From positions 1 through 64,000 of the forward strand of contig CAJWBQ010000017.1 in assembly GCA_913020115.1 (NCBI GenBank): DNA of 64,000 nucleotides, given 5' to 3'. This document shows, in pieces, positions 39,277 through 46,483 of this stretch; within the stretch, counting starts at the first letter, position 1; each line of letters starts with the position of its first letter. The translations under genes and the position numbers were made by a program. The notes under the pieces were generated by a model. That model searched no databases. It was not told where the DNA came from and saw only the letters and a list, made by a program, of their open reading frames with translations. The DNA comes from an uncultured Cellvibrionales bacterium (GTDB lineage: Bacteria; Pseudomonadota; Gammaproteobacteria; Pseudomonadales; Cellvibrionaceae).

Positions 39277-40167
39277 ATGTATCCTCTAAATTATATTGAA
39301 CCGGTTTTCCGCCCGCCGAGCGAAGGTAGGTCTCTCATTCTGCAGGTAACCAATGGTTGCTCCCATAACAAGTGTACATTCTGTGAAATGTACACCGCAG
39401 ACGACAAGCGGTTCAGGCCTAAGGCCATCGAAGAGATCAGGGCTGAGCTGAAGCTTCTGGCCGAGGCTGGCTATCCTGTGCGGAAAGTGTTCTTGGCGGA
39501 TGGTGATGCCATGACACTCTCCACCCGCCGGCTCAAAGATATTCTGGTCGCAATCAAACAATACTATCCTGACGTCCAGCGGGTATCGTCTTATTGTTTG
39601 CCTCGAAATCTGAAAAAGAAAAGTGTTGAGGAGCTCAGAGAGTTACGGGAAATGGGTCTTAGCCTCATGTATGTTGGTTGTGAAAGTGGGGATGATGAAC
39701 TGCTAGAGCTCGTTGGAAAAGGCGAGACTTATGAAACTTCCTTGTCCGCGCTGCTTAAAATAAAACAGGCCGGAATGAAAAGCTCGGTAATGATCCTGAA
39801 CGGCCTGGGCGGCCCAGAACTTAGCGAGCGACATGCCGAAAATTCGGCTCGCTTGATGAATGCCGCGCAACCCGATTTTTTATCGACTTTAGTGGTTGAA
39901 TTCCCCACCGGCAGTGAGCGTTTTGAGAAGAATTTCAACGGCCGCTGGCGAAAATTGGTCAAAATGGAATTGTTTCGCGAAATGGAAGTATTGTTGGATT
40001 CACTGTCGCTGGAGAAAACAATCTTTCGTAGCGACCATGCGTCAAATTATTTAGTGTTAAAAGGTACCTTGGGGAAGGACAAAGACAAGCTTTTATCTAT
40101 GGTGCGCACAGCCATTCATGACCCTAATGTAATACCGCTTCGCGAAGAGTGGCAGCGGGGTTTATAA
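39277..40167 (+). CDS. Radical SAM protein
   Basis: About 296 residues with an Elp3/B12-type radical SAM core. The iron-sulfur motif is CSHNKCTFC (C-x4-C-x2-C, near residues 28-36), preceded by FRPPSEGRSLILQVTNG. A GGE-like SAM segment and YVGCESGDDELLELVGKGET follow. The substrate is unknown. The start is uncertain: ATG at 39277 is preferred over GTG at 39268, and neither has a clear ribosome-binding site. It lies between the sortase and pdsO but has no known link to that system. Confidence 0.85.
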   Translation: MYPLNYIEPVFRPPSEGRSLILQVTNGCSHNKCTFCEMYTADDKRFRPKAIEEIRAELKLLAEAGYPVRKVFLADGDAMTLSTRRLKDILVAIKQYYPDVQRVSSYCLPRNLKKKSVEELRELREMGLSLMYVGCESGDDELLELVGKGETYETSLSALLKIKQAGMKSSVMILNGLGGPELSERHAENSARLMNAAQPDFLSTLVVEFPTGSERFEKNFNGRWRKLVKMELFREMEVLLDSLSLEKTIFRSDHASNYLVLKGTLGKDKDKLLSMVRTAIHDPNVIPLREEWQRGL

Positions 40168-40288
40168 GCCCGCTGCCTTAAACTTTAATACTGACAAACT
40201 TGCGACCGGCCACAACATGAAGCACCCTGGCGGCCCGGCTGATTGGCACCATTTACTAATAAATGAACTCCAAAACTTGAGTTAATAT

Positions 40289-40753
40289 CTAGGCATTAGG
40301 TCGATATTTTAGCTGCATCCCGTGTAAAAAATTGCGCATAACTTGATCTTTACATACTCGATAATGCTTGTGGTCTGGCTTTCGAAAAAATGCGCTCAGT
40401 TCATGTTTGCTTAGGCGGAAGTCGGCTAAAGCCAAAAGTTCCAGAACTTCTTCGGCCTTAAGGCTTAAAGCAATTTTCAATTTAGTGAAGATAATATTGT
40501 TGTTCAGCACAGTTTCTGGGGCGGGTGTAGCGCCATCCTTTTTACCGCGTTTTTCGTTTATGAAGCCATTCAGAAATAAAGCGCAGTATTCATCGCTGCA
40601 CGATTGGTAATCACTGTCATCGTCTTTTTTTAGCCAGCTGCTAATTTGCGCACGACTGATTTCTGTATCAGTCGAAGCGAAAATTGCCATCATTTTAGAA
40701 TCGCTAAGATCGAAGGTGAAGCGCAGGCGTCGAAGTACGTCGTTGTTAGTCAT
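40289..40753 (-). CDS. DUF1456 family protein (YehS-like)
   Basis: A 154-residue protein with two copies of the DUF1456 domain, at about 4-68 and 86-150. Each begins with (T/N)N(D/I)(V/I)L/FxxL(R/K) and has an internal S-K/R-x-(E/Q)(L/I)S segment; MTNNDVLRRLRFTFDL and NNIIFTKLKIALSL show the pair. The E. coli relative is YehS, of unknown function. Its ATG shares a base with the stop of the SnoaL-like gene upstream (TGATG). Confidence 0.85.
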   Translation of the reverse strand: MTNNDVLRRLRFTFDLSDSKMMAIFASTDTEISRAQISSWLKKDDDSDYQSCSDEYCALFLNGFINEKRGKKDGATPAPETVLNNNIIFTKLKIALSLKAEEVLELLALADFRLSKHELSAFFRKPDHKHYRVCKDQVMRNFLHGMQLKYRPNA

Positions 40754-41148
40754 CAGGTTTTTGCTCCGGCGGCTTTGGCTTGAAGCATGGCCCCCATGTG
40801 TTGGTGGAGGATGTTGACGGCCTTCAGTGGTCGAATCATGACTTTAAATTCAGTGATCTTCCCCTCTTCGTTCCACCTAATCATGTCGACACCATTCACG
40901 CTGATACCATCAATTTCCACCTGGAATTCCAAGATGGCATTGTCCTCGTCTTGAAGCTCTCTTACATATTTAAATGTACCGTTGAACAGTACCTCAAACG
41001 CTGCAGTTAAGTAGTGTTGGGTTATAGCTTTGCCCTTTTGGGGAGTGTGTACAACAGGGGAGTGGAAGACGACGTTGTCGTCGAGCAGAGAATCCAGTCC
41101 TGCGGCATCGCGATTGTGCACCAGTTGGTGCCATGTTTTGATTGTCAT
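40753..41148 (-). CDS. SnoaL-like / NTF2-fold protein
   Basis: A 131-residue protein of the nuclear transport factor 2 superfamily. It has WHQLVHNRDAAGLDSLLDDNVVFHSPVVHTP near the start and ILEFQVEIDGISVNGVDMIRWNEEGKITEFKVMIRP, the usual cone-shaped strand pattern, near 70-108. Such proteins include small isomerases and many binding proteins; no reaction can be assigned. It is the first gene of a two-gene unit with the DUF1456 gene. Confidence 0.8.
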   Translation of the reverse strand: MTIKTWHQLVHNRDAAGLDSLLDDNVVFHSPVVHTPQKGKAITQHYLTAAFEVLFNGTFKYVRELQDEDNAILEFQVEIDGISVNGVDMIRWNEEGKITEFKVMIRPLKAVNILHQHMGAMLQAKAAGAKT

Positions 41149-41248
41149 TTGGAGGGCCTTTGTTAATTATGGTCAATTTTGCAGGAGTTTAGACCGAAGT
41201 GCCAGTGCCTTCTGGCTTATCCTAGAAAACTCGAATTTTGATGAGGGG

Positions 41249-41261
41249 CCTATTATAGGCG
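41249..41261. promoter_or_regulatory. Short perfect palindrome upstream of the SnoaL-like gene
   Basis: GCCTAT and ATAGGC flank a single central T. It lies about 100 bases before the SnoaL-like ATG and could be an operator; no known regulator matches by eye. Confidence 0.3.
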
Positions 41262-41320
41262 GCTTACCGCTAGTCTAGCTAGAGGACAAAGCTGGGGTAA
41301 GTGGCGCTATCGCTGGGAAA

Positions 41321-41346
41321 ATAAAAAGGCCCGGCGTAAACCGGGC
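41321..41346 (-). terminator. Rho-independent terminator after pdsO
   Basis: GCCCGG (41329-41334) pairs with CCGGGC (41341-41346). On the minus strand it is followed by CTTTTTATTTT, giving a good U tract, 34 bases past the pdsO stop. Confidence 0.8.
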
Positions 41347-41379
41347 AAATGGGCTCATGGCTTGGAGTAAGTTGCAATC

Positions 41380-42090
41380 TTAGTGCAGGGCTACGTCTTG
41401 CTGAATACTAGGGTCAATAATTTCAATATTCACTCGGCGCTCCATAGCATAGGCTTCTAGGTCGCCTTTGGGCGCAACTGAAGCTTGGGCGCCGTGCGCT
41501 TGACGTTCTATCCTGTTGACTTCGATGCCGGCTGCCACGAGATCACTTTCAACATTTTGGGCTCGGAAATCGGATAGCACGTTGTTGTATTTGTCTGTGC
41601 CTCTTGGGTCGGCGTGGCCATTGAGGCGCACGAGCAAGTCTGGGCTTTGCTTTAGGAAGTCTGCTAATGCTTGCACTTTGTTTTTCCCACGGGCACTTAG
41701 TTCGTCTTGACCGGTTTTAAACAGTACCTGAAACTTCAAGTTATCAACGGCGAGTTGCTGCATATTTGTCACATCGTTTTCAGCGGCGAGTAGTTCTCGT
41801 TCTAAGCGGGCGATTGTTTCCTGTGATTTGGACAATGCCATTTCAGCACCATCTAGAAGACTTTTTTGATCCTCTAGGGCATCGGCTTTTTTTATTTGCT
41901 CGCCCATATAAGCGCCGCCGATTGCGCCAAGCATAAAACCTACGGGCCCTCCGGCCACGGCGCCGAGAATGGTTGAAGTAAAAAAAGAGGCGCCTTGTTT
42001 CGCTTCCGTCTCCATGGCTTGTGAAAGAGGGGCGATGGTACTGGCGACGACTAGGCTGCTAATTGCGATGATTTTCTTTGATGATTTCAT
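41380..42090 (-). CDS. pdsO: Sortase-associated OmpA-like protein
   Basis: A 236-residue exported protein. A signal peptide (about 1-25, ending SQA) is followed by a glycine-rich segment FFTSTILGAVAGGPVGFMLGAIGGAYMG (split, about 36-63), a coiled coil (about 70-113), and an OmpA C-terminal domain with FKTGQDELSARGK, NGHADPRGTDKYN and ERRVNIEI that binds peptidoglycan. This layout matches PdsO, the OmpA-like partner of dedicated sortase systems. It has its own terminator and a palindrome upstream. Three unrelated genes separate it from the sortase. Confidence 0.85.
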   Translation of the reverse strand: MKSSKKIIAISSLVVASTIAPLSQAMETEAKQGASFFTSTILGAVAGGPVGFMLGAIGGAYMGEQIKKADALEDQKSLLDGAEMALSKSQETIARLERELLAAENDVTNMQQLAVDNLKFQVLFKTGQDELSARGKNKVQALADFLKQSPDLLVRLNGHADPRGTDKYNNVLSDFRAQNVESDLVAAGIEVNRIERQAHGAQASVAPKGDLEAYAMERRVNIEIIDPSIQQDVALH

Positions 42091-42136
42091 GTTTAATTTC
42101 CTGTAAGGCTTGGGTTTGGGTAAGTCACAGGCTTAG

Positions 42137-42162
42137 TAAAACAGCTGGGCGTGGCTGTTTTA
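42137..42162. repeat. Inverted repeat upstream of pdsO
   Basis: TAAAACAGC (42137-42145) and GCTGTTTTA (42154-42162) are perfect mirror arms with an eight-base centre, 47 bases upstream of the pdsO ATG in the divergent gap to the ankyrin gene. It may be an operator or a hairpin. Confidence 0.45.
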
Positions 42163-42302
42163 TGTTGGTAATCTGACAATGTGGCGATGAATTGTGATGA
42201 AATGTGTCAATAAATCGGCCCGTCAGGGTGCTTTACTTTGTGGTCGGTCGCAGGTTTGTCCGTATTCCTGGCTGCTCCGAAATTTGAGTTAATAGGATGG
42301 AA

Positions 42303-42893
42303 ATGAATTCAGTAAATCCCAAGCTGTTAGTTTTGTTGCTGGCCGTTGTTGCTTTTGCAATCTACATCAAGCTTAGCAATCCCGATAAGAAATACAGTAC
42401 TGAGGAATTTTGGGTCTCAGCTACGCTGGATGATGTTTATAGCGTGCCCGATAGGGCGCTTTTGCCGGGGAACAAAAATGGCAGTGTGTTGATGTGGGCG
42501 GCAATGGCCACCAAGGACCCCATGATAATCTCAACATTGGTTCGTCGCGGAGCCGACGTCAACGAGGCCGATGTGATTTTCAGCGGAACCCCCCTAAGTG
42601 CGGCGGCGGCCTCTAGCTTGACGCCTTTAATAATCGATGAACTTATTACGCTGGGTGCTGATATAAATAAGGTGGTGGGCAGTAAAAATAAAACACCTCT
42701 AATTATTGCCGCTGAGTTAAACCCTGAACGAGAAATACTTTTGCGTTTAATCTTTCATGGTGCAGACATTGAATACAGGGACTTAACGGGTAAAACGGCG
42801 TTGGAACAGGCTAAAAAGTTTAAAAATGGCAATGCTGTTGAAGTGCTTGAGGGAATAAAAAAGGAAGCGGAAGTCATTTCTTCAGGCCGTTAA
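42303..42893 (+). CDS. Membrane-anchored ankyrin-repeat protein
   Basis: About 196 residues. A hydrophobic N-terminal segment (about 7-24) anchors or exports it. Ankyrin-type repeats follow from about residue 60: LMWAAMATKDPMIISTLVRRGADVN, TPLSAAAAS...LITLGADINK, TPLIIAAE...LIFHGADIE and TALEQAKKF (each part cited separately). No catalytic motif is seen; such proteins usually bind other proteins. ATG at 42303 is preferred because AGGA lies five bases upstream; ATG at 42297 is too close. Confidence 0.8.
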   Translation: MNSVNPKLLVLLLAVVAFAIYIKLSNPDKKYSTEEFWVSATLDDVYSVPDRALLPGNKNGSVLMWAAMATKDPMIISTLVRRGADVNEADVIFSGTPLSAAAASSLTPLIIDELITLGADINKVVGSKNKTPLIIAAELNPEREILLRLIFHGADIEYRDLTGKTALEQAKKFKNGNAVEVLEGIKKEAEVISSGR

Positions 42894-43042
42894 TAAAAAG
42901 GCCGTTGTACACCGGGAAGGAGTGGTGGAGCAACGGCGAAGGTTCGGCTCCTTTGACTGGAATTATCTAACGCTCATAGATATGGCTATAACTATGGCTG
43001 GCAGCGATAAGCCCAAGGAGCCTGCACGAACAAAGGAAGGTA

Positions 43043-43333
43043 TTAGGCGCTGGCGTTTAGGGGCGTGACATTGTCGGTGCTGCTGTTGTCTACGGCTTCT
43101 TCCATTAACGCTTCGGGTTTACCTTTGCAGGCTTTGGCTAAAGATTCACGACGGCGGGCCAGCAACAGGCCAATTTCTTCACTGTGAGTTTCACTTAAGC
43201 CGGTAATGTGTTCTTCGAGTAGGCTGCTAATGTTGGCGGCCAGCTCGAGCATTTTGTCGTGTTCTTCGGCGTCTTTTTTGTTGCTAAACATGGCCCCGTC
43301 CCGGTCGCATTTCCATACAGCGATAACTCCCAT
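43043..43333 (-). CDS. yebG: YebG family SOS-regulated protein
   Basis: A 96-residue protein of the YebG family. It starts MGVIAVWKCDRDGAMFSNKKDA and has EEHDKMLELA and EEIGLLLARRRESLAKA, in the same layout as the E. coli protein. YebG is a DNA-damage-induced protein of unclear role. ATG at 43333 follows AGGAG; the frame is open nine codons further. A LexA box 52 bases upstream supports both the identity and SOS control. It lies between the ankyrin gene and nuoN. Confidence 0.9.
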   Translation of the reverse strand: MGVIAVWKCDRDGAMFSNKKDAEEHDKMLELAANISSLLEEHITGLSETHSEEIGLLLARRRESLAKACKGKPEALMEEAVDNSSTDNVTPLNASA

Positions 43334-43384
43334 AGCGATCTCTCCTGATAATTGCGCCAACGGTTGTTGGCGTCTCTAAGCAAA

Positions 43385-43427
43385 TACTGTTTGGATATAC
43401 AGTATTTGTTTGGGGGGTATTAGTCAA
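43385..43427 (-). promoter_or_regulatory. LexA box overlapping the yebG promoter
   Basis: TACTGT (43385-43390), eight bases, ACAGTA (43399-43404) form a 20-base LexA (SOS) box with CTGT-N8-ACAG, in arms that extend to AAATACTGT/ACAGTATTT. On the minus strand TTGACT (43427-43422) is a -35 and TACTGT (43404-43399), 17 bases away, is the -10, so LexA would cover the -10. Confidence 0.9.
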
Positions 43428-43439
43428 GTAGATTTTGTT

Positions 43440-44942
43440 TTACAGGTCTATGAGGCTGGCACTTAGCCATTGAACCGTGGCCAGTAGAGGCTGCGGGAAT
43501 ACACCAAACACTAAGATATTGATAATGAGTACCGTGAGTATGCTGGAGGAGCTCGCATAAAGTCGACCTGGCTGCCACTGCGCGTCTTTTGATGCGCCGG
43601 TTTTAAAGAGCGCGGTAATAACGCGCAAATAATAGAACAAACCGATTGCGCTACCCACTATTAGGGTTCCCACTAGCCACCATTGCTGTGATTCTGCGCC
43701 GGCTGATAGTAAATAAAATTTTCCAATAAATCCTAAGGTTAAGGGTATTCCAGCTAGAGATAAAAGCGAGATGGATAATCCTGCGGCAATCATTGGGTGT
43801 CGCCAAAACAGGCCGTGATAAAGTTTTATGTCGCTAATTTCTTTTGTTTCTGGACCATTGCCGCTACTCAATAATGTGATTATGCCAAAGGCGACTAAGC
43901 TGGTAACGATGTAGGTAAGGATGTATACGGAGCTGGCTTCTACAGCAAATTGGGTGCTCTGGGTTTGCAGGGCTAGAAAGGCGATCATCAGGTAGCCGAG
44001 GTGGGCGATTGAGGAGTAGGCAAGCAAGCGTTTGAGATCATTTTGTAAAAGTGCAAGCCAGTTTCCTGCCAACATAGAGATTGCCGCAACGAAGGCCACG
44101 GCTGAAAAAATCGCGGGGTTGGCGAGGGTTTCACTGGTGACAAAATATCGCAGGGCTACAGCAAAGATGGCACCTTTAGATAGGGTTGCTACGAAGGTGG
44201 TGACGGGCGCAGGAGCACCTTCATAAACGTCTGGAGTCCAGAGGTGAAATGGTACGAGTGATAACTTAAAGGCAATCCCCGCAAGTAGCAGCGCACTGCC
44301 TGCGTAGAAGACTAGAGTGGTTGAGCCATTGCTGGATATCGGCGCGGGGGCGAAGTCCATGTGCCCGGTTTCTAAATAAATAAGTGCCATACCAAACAAA
44401 AGAACAGCAGAGGCGAGTGCTGATAGCACTAGGTATTTAAAACCGGCCTCGAGAGATTGATCGGCTTGAATTCGGTTGTGCTCAAGGGTTTCCTGTTGGC
44501 GTAAGCGTGTACTGTAGGCAGCCATTGCAAATAGGGAGACGCCGAGAGTTTCAAGGCCAAGTAATAGTGACACCATGTGGCGCGACATGACCAAGACTAC
44601 GGCGCCTAAGGTGCCAATTAGTAAAAGAATATAAAACTCTTCGCGTGCGATGTTGCGAACTTCCCAGTAGGGGTATGCCATAAGGCAGATCGCAAAGCTG
44701 GCGGCGACTAATACGCTGCTAAATAGTAAGCCAAAGCCATCGACGATGAGCAGAGGAGTTACGCCGCGAGGTATGTCTCCGGCAACTAAGGCGATGCAGC
44801 CAAGGGTGATGAGCAAAGTTATTGCACTCATACGAGAGACCGCAGCGTGGCTGCGAGCAAAGGCGGCAATTAACATGACCACAACAGTGCCGGCTGCAAG
44901 TGCTATAAGAGGGAGGAGAGCAAACAGTTCGTCTGTATTCAT
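43440..44942 (-). CDS. nuoN: NADH-quinone oxidoreductase subunit N
   Basis: A 500-residue antiporter-like membrane subunit of complex I with about 14 TM helices. The proton-pathway lysines lie in FKLSLVPFHLWTPDVYEGAPAPVT and LLQNDLKRLLAYSSIAHLGY. It pumps protons as NADH is oxidised by quinone. It overlaps nuoM by four bases and is the last gene of the nuo operon. Confidence 0.96.
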   Translation of the reverse strand: MNTDELFALLPLIALAAGTVVVMLIAAFARSHAAVSRMSAITLLITLGCIALVAGDIPRGVTPLLIVDGFGLLFSSVLVAASFAICLMAYPYWEVRNIAREEFYILLLIGTLGAVVLVMSRHMVSLLLGLETLGVSLFAMAAYSTRLRQQETLEHNRIQADQSLEAGFKYLVLSALASAVLLFGMALIYLETGHMDFAPAPISSNGSTTLVFYAGSALLLAGIAFKLSLVPFHLWTPDVYEGAPAPVTTFVATLSKGAIFAVALRYFVTSETLANPAIFSAVAFVAAISMLAGNWLALLQNDLKRLLAYSSIAHLGYLMIAFLALQTQSTQFAVEASSVYILTYIVTSLVAFGIITLLSSGNGPETKEISDIKLYHGLFWRHPMIAAGLSISLLSLAGIPLTLGFIGKFYLLSAGAESQQWWLVGTLIVGSAIGLFYYLRVITALFKTGASKDAQWQPGRLYASSSSILTVLIINILVFGVFPQPLLATVQWLSASLIDL

Positions 44943-46441
44943 AGCACGATACCTGTGTGTTGTGCTGTGGTTAGCATTAGCGGTTCAAGTAGATCTAAAA
45001 CGCCTTGAGGGAAAAAGCCCAGGTAGATCGTTAGCGCAATGAGTAAACCTAGCATGCTCGATTCTCGAAGGTTTAATTCCTTAAGGGTCAAACCCGGTTT
45101 TGGCGCGCCGTGAAAAATTTTCTGCATGGCCATCAGGGCATAAATGGGTGCAGCAATCATGCCTAAGGCGGCTATGGAAACTAAGGTCGGATTGACACTA
45201 AAGCTGCCAATTAAAACGAGAAATTCGCCGACAAAGTTTGCTAGCCCCGGCAGGCCTAGTGCGGCTAAACAGAAGAACATCATACACGCCCCAAAGCGCG
45301 GTGCAGACTCCCATAAACCACCCATGTCGGCAAAATTGCGCGTGTGTAAGCGATGCTGAATGGCGCCTGCCATAGCAAACAGTGCGGCTGAACTTAAACC
45401 GTGGGCGAGCATTGTCATCACCGCACCCTGTAACGCTACGGTGGTGGCGGCAAAGATAGCCAGAGTAATAAAGCCCATGTGGCTAATGCTGGAATAGGCG
45501 ATCAGGCGCTTGATGTCCTGCTGACCAAATGCCATGGAAGCGCCGTAGAGAATACTAATAACCCCCAGAGTCATGGCGATAGGCGCAAACTCTGCGCTGG
45601 CTTCTGGGAACAGCGGTAGAACGAAGCGAAGCAAGCCATAAGCTCCGGTTTTCAAAAGCACTCCGGCCAAGATAACACTGCCCGCCGTGGGCGCTTGTGT
45701 GTGCGCATCTGGCAGCCAAGTGTGGAACGGAAATGAGGGTAGCTTTACGGCGAAGGCAACGAAAAAGCCCAGCATTAAGAATCCACTGACCGTAGGGCTG
45801 AGTATTCCTGCCGCGCTGTTTTGTAGCCAATCAAAATAATTGAATGAGAGTGTGCCGGTGTGCCGTGCTTGCAAAATAGCCATAACGATAATGGCGAGGA
45901 GCATCAACAGCCCACTGGCTTGCGTGAATATAAAGAACTTGATCGCGGCGTAGCTGCGATTTTCGTGACCCCATATAGCGATGATAAAAAACATGGGGAT
46001 TAGCATTACTTCCCAGAAAAAGAAAAACAGAAACATGTCCATGGCGGTGAAAATACCTACCACACCAGCGAGTACCCACATTAAATTGAAGTAAAAAAAG
46101 CCGCTGCGTTGTTTGATTTCACTCCACGCCGAGCCTACCGCTACGAGGCCCAGAACGGCGGTAAGCAGTAACATTAGATAAGTGAGTGAGTCGGCAGCAA
46201 AGATAAACTGAATGCCAAAGCGCGGAATCCACGGTGCAATCAGCAAAAGGTCCCAGGTTTGTGTGGTTTGAGCTTCTAAGACATTCGTGGAAAATAGTGG
46301 GCCAAGTTGCCCTAGCATCACGAGCGCCACACCTACGCTCAACAGGGCTATCCAGCGAGGTAGTTTCGGATTAATGGACTCCGCCAGCCACGCCACAACG
46401 CCGCCGGTAAATAAGAGCAAAATGAGAAAGACTAATATCAT
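44939..46441 (-). CDS. nuoM: NADH-quinone oxidoreductase subunit M
   Basis: A 500-residue antiporter-like subunit. It has AVKLPSFPFHTWLPDAHTQAPTAGSVILAG, with the conserved broken helix and lysine, and GQQDIKRLIAYSSISHMGF. The glutamate in FFFWEVMLIPMFF corresponds to the essential TM5 residue. It follows nuoL after 42 bases, the largest gap within the membrane-arm genes. Confidence 0.96.
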   Translation of the reverse strand: MILVFLILLLFTGGVVAWLAESINPKLPRWIALLSVGVALVMLGQLGPLFSTNVLEAQTTQTWDLLLIAPWIPRFGIQFIFAADSLTYLMLLLTAVLGLVAVGSAWSEIKQRSGFFYFNLMWVLAGVVGIFTAMDMFLFFFFWEVMLIPMFFIIAIWGHENRSYAAIKFFIFTQASGLLMLLAIIVMAILQARHTGTLSFNYFDWLQNSAAGILSPTVSGFLMLGFFVAFAVKLPSFPFHTWLPDAHTQAPTAGSVILAGVLLKTGAYGLLRFVLPLFPEASAEFAPIAMTLGVISILYGASMAFGQQDIKRLIAYSSISHMGFITLAIFAATTVALQGAVMTMLAHGLSSAALFAMAGAIQHRLHTRNFADMGGLWESAPRFGACMMFFCLAALGLPGLANFVGEFLVLIGSFSVNPTLVSIAALGMIAAPIYALMAMQKIFHGAPKPGLTLKELNLRESSMLGLLIALTIYLGFFPQGVLDLLEPLMLTTAQHTGIVL

Positions 46442-46483
46442 TGCATTTTTTCACTCTGTTAGTGTTGTGTTAATGGTTTTAAA

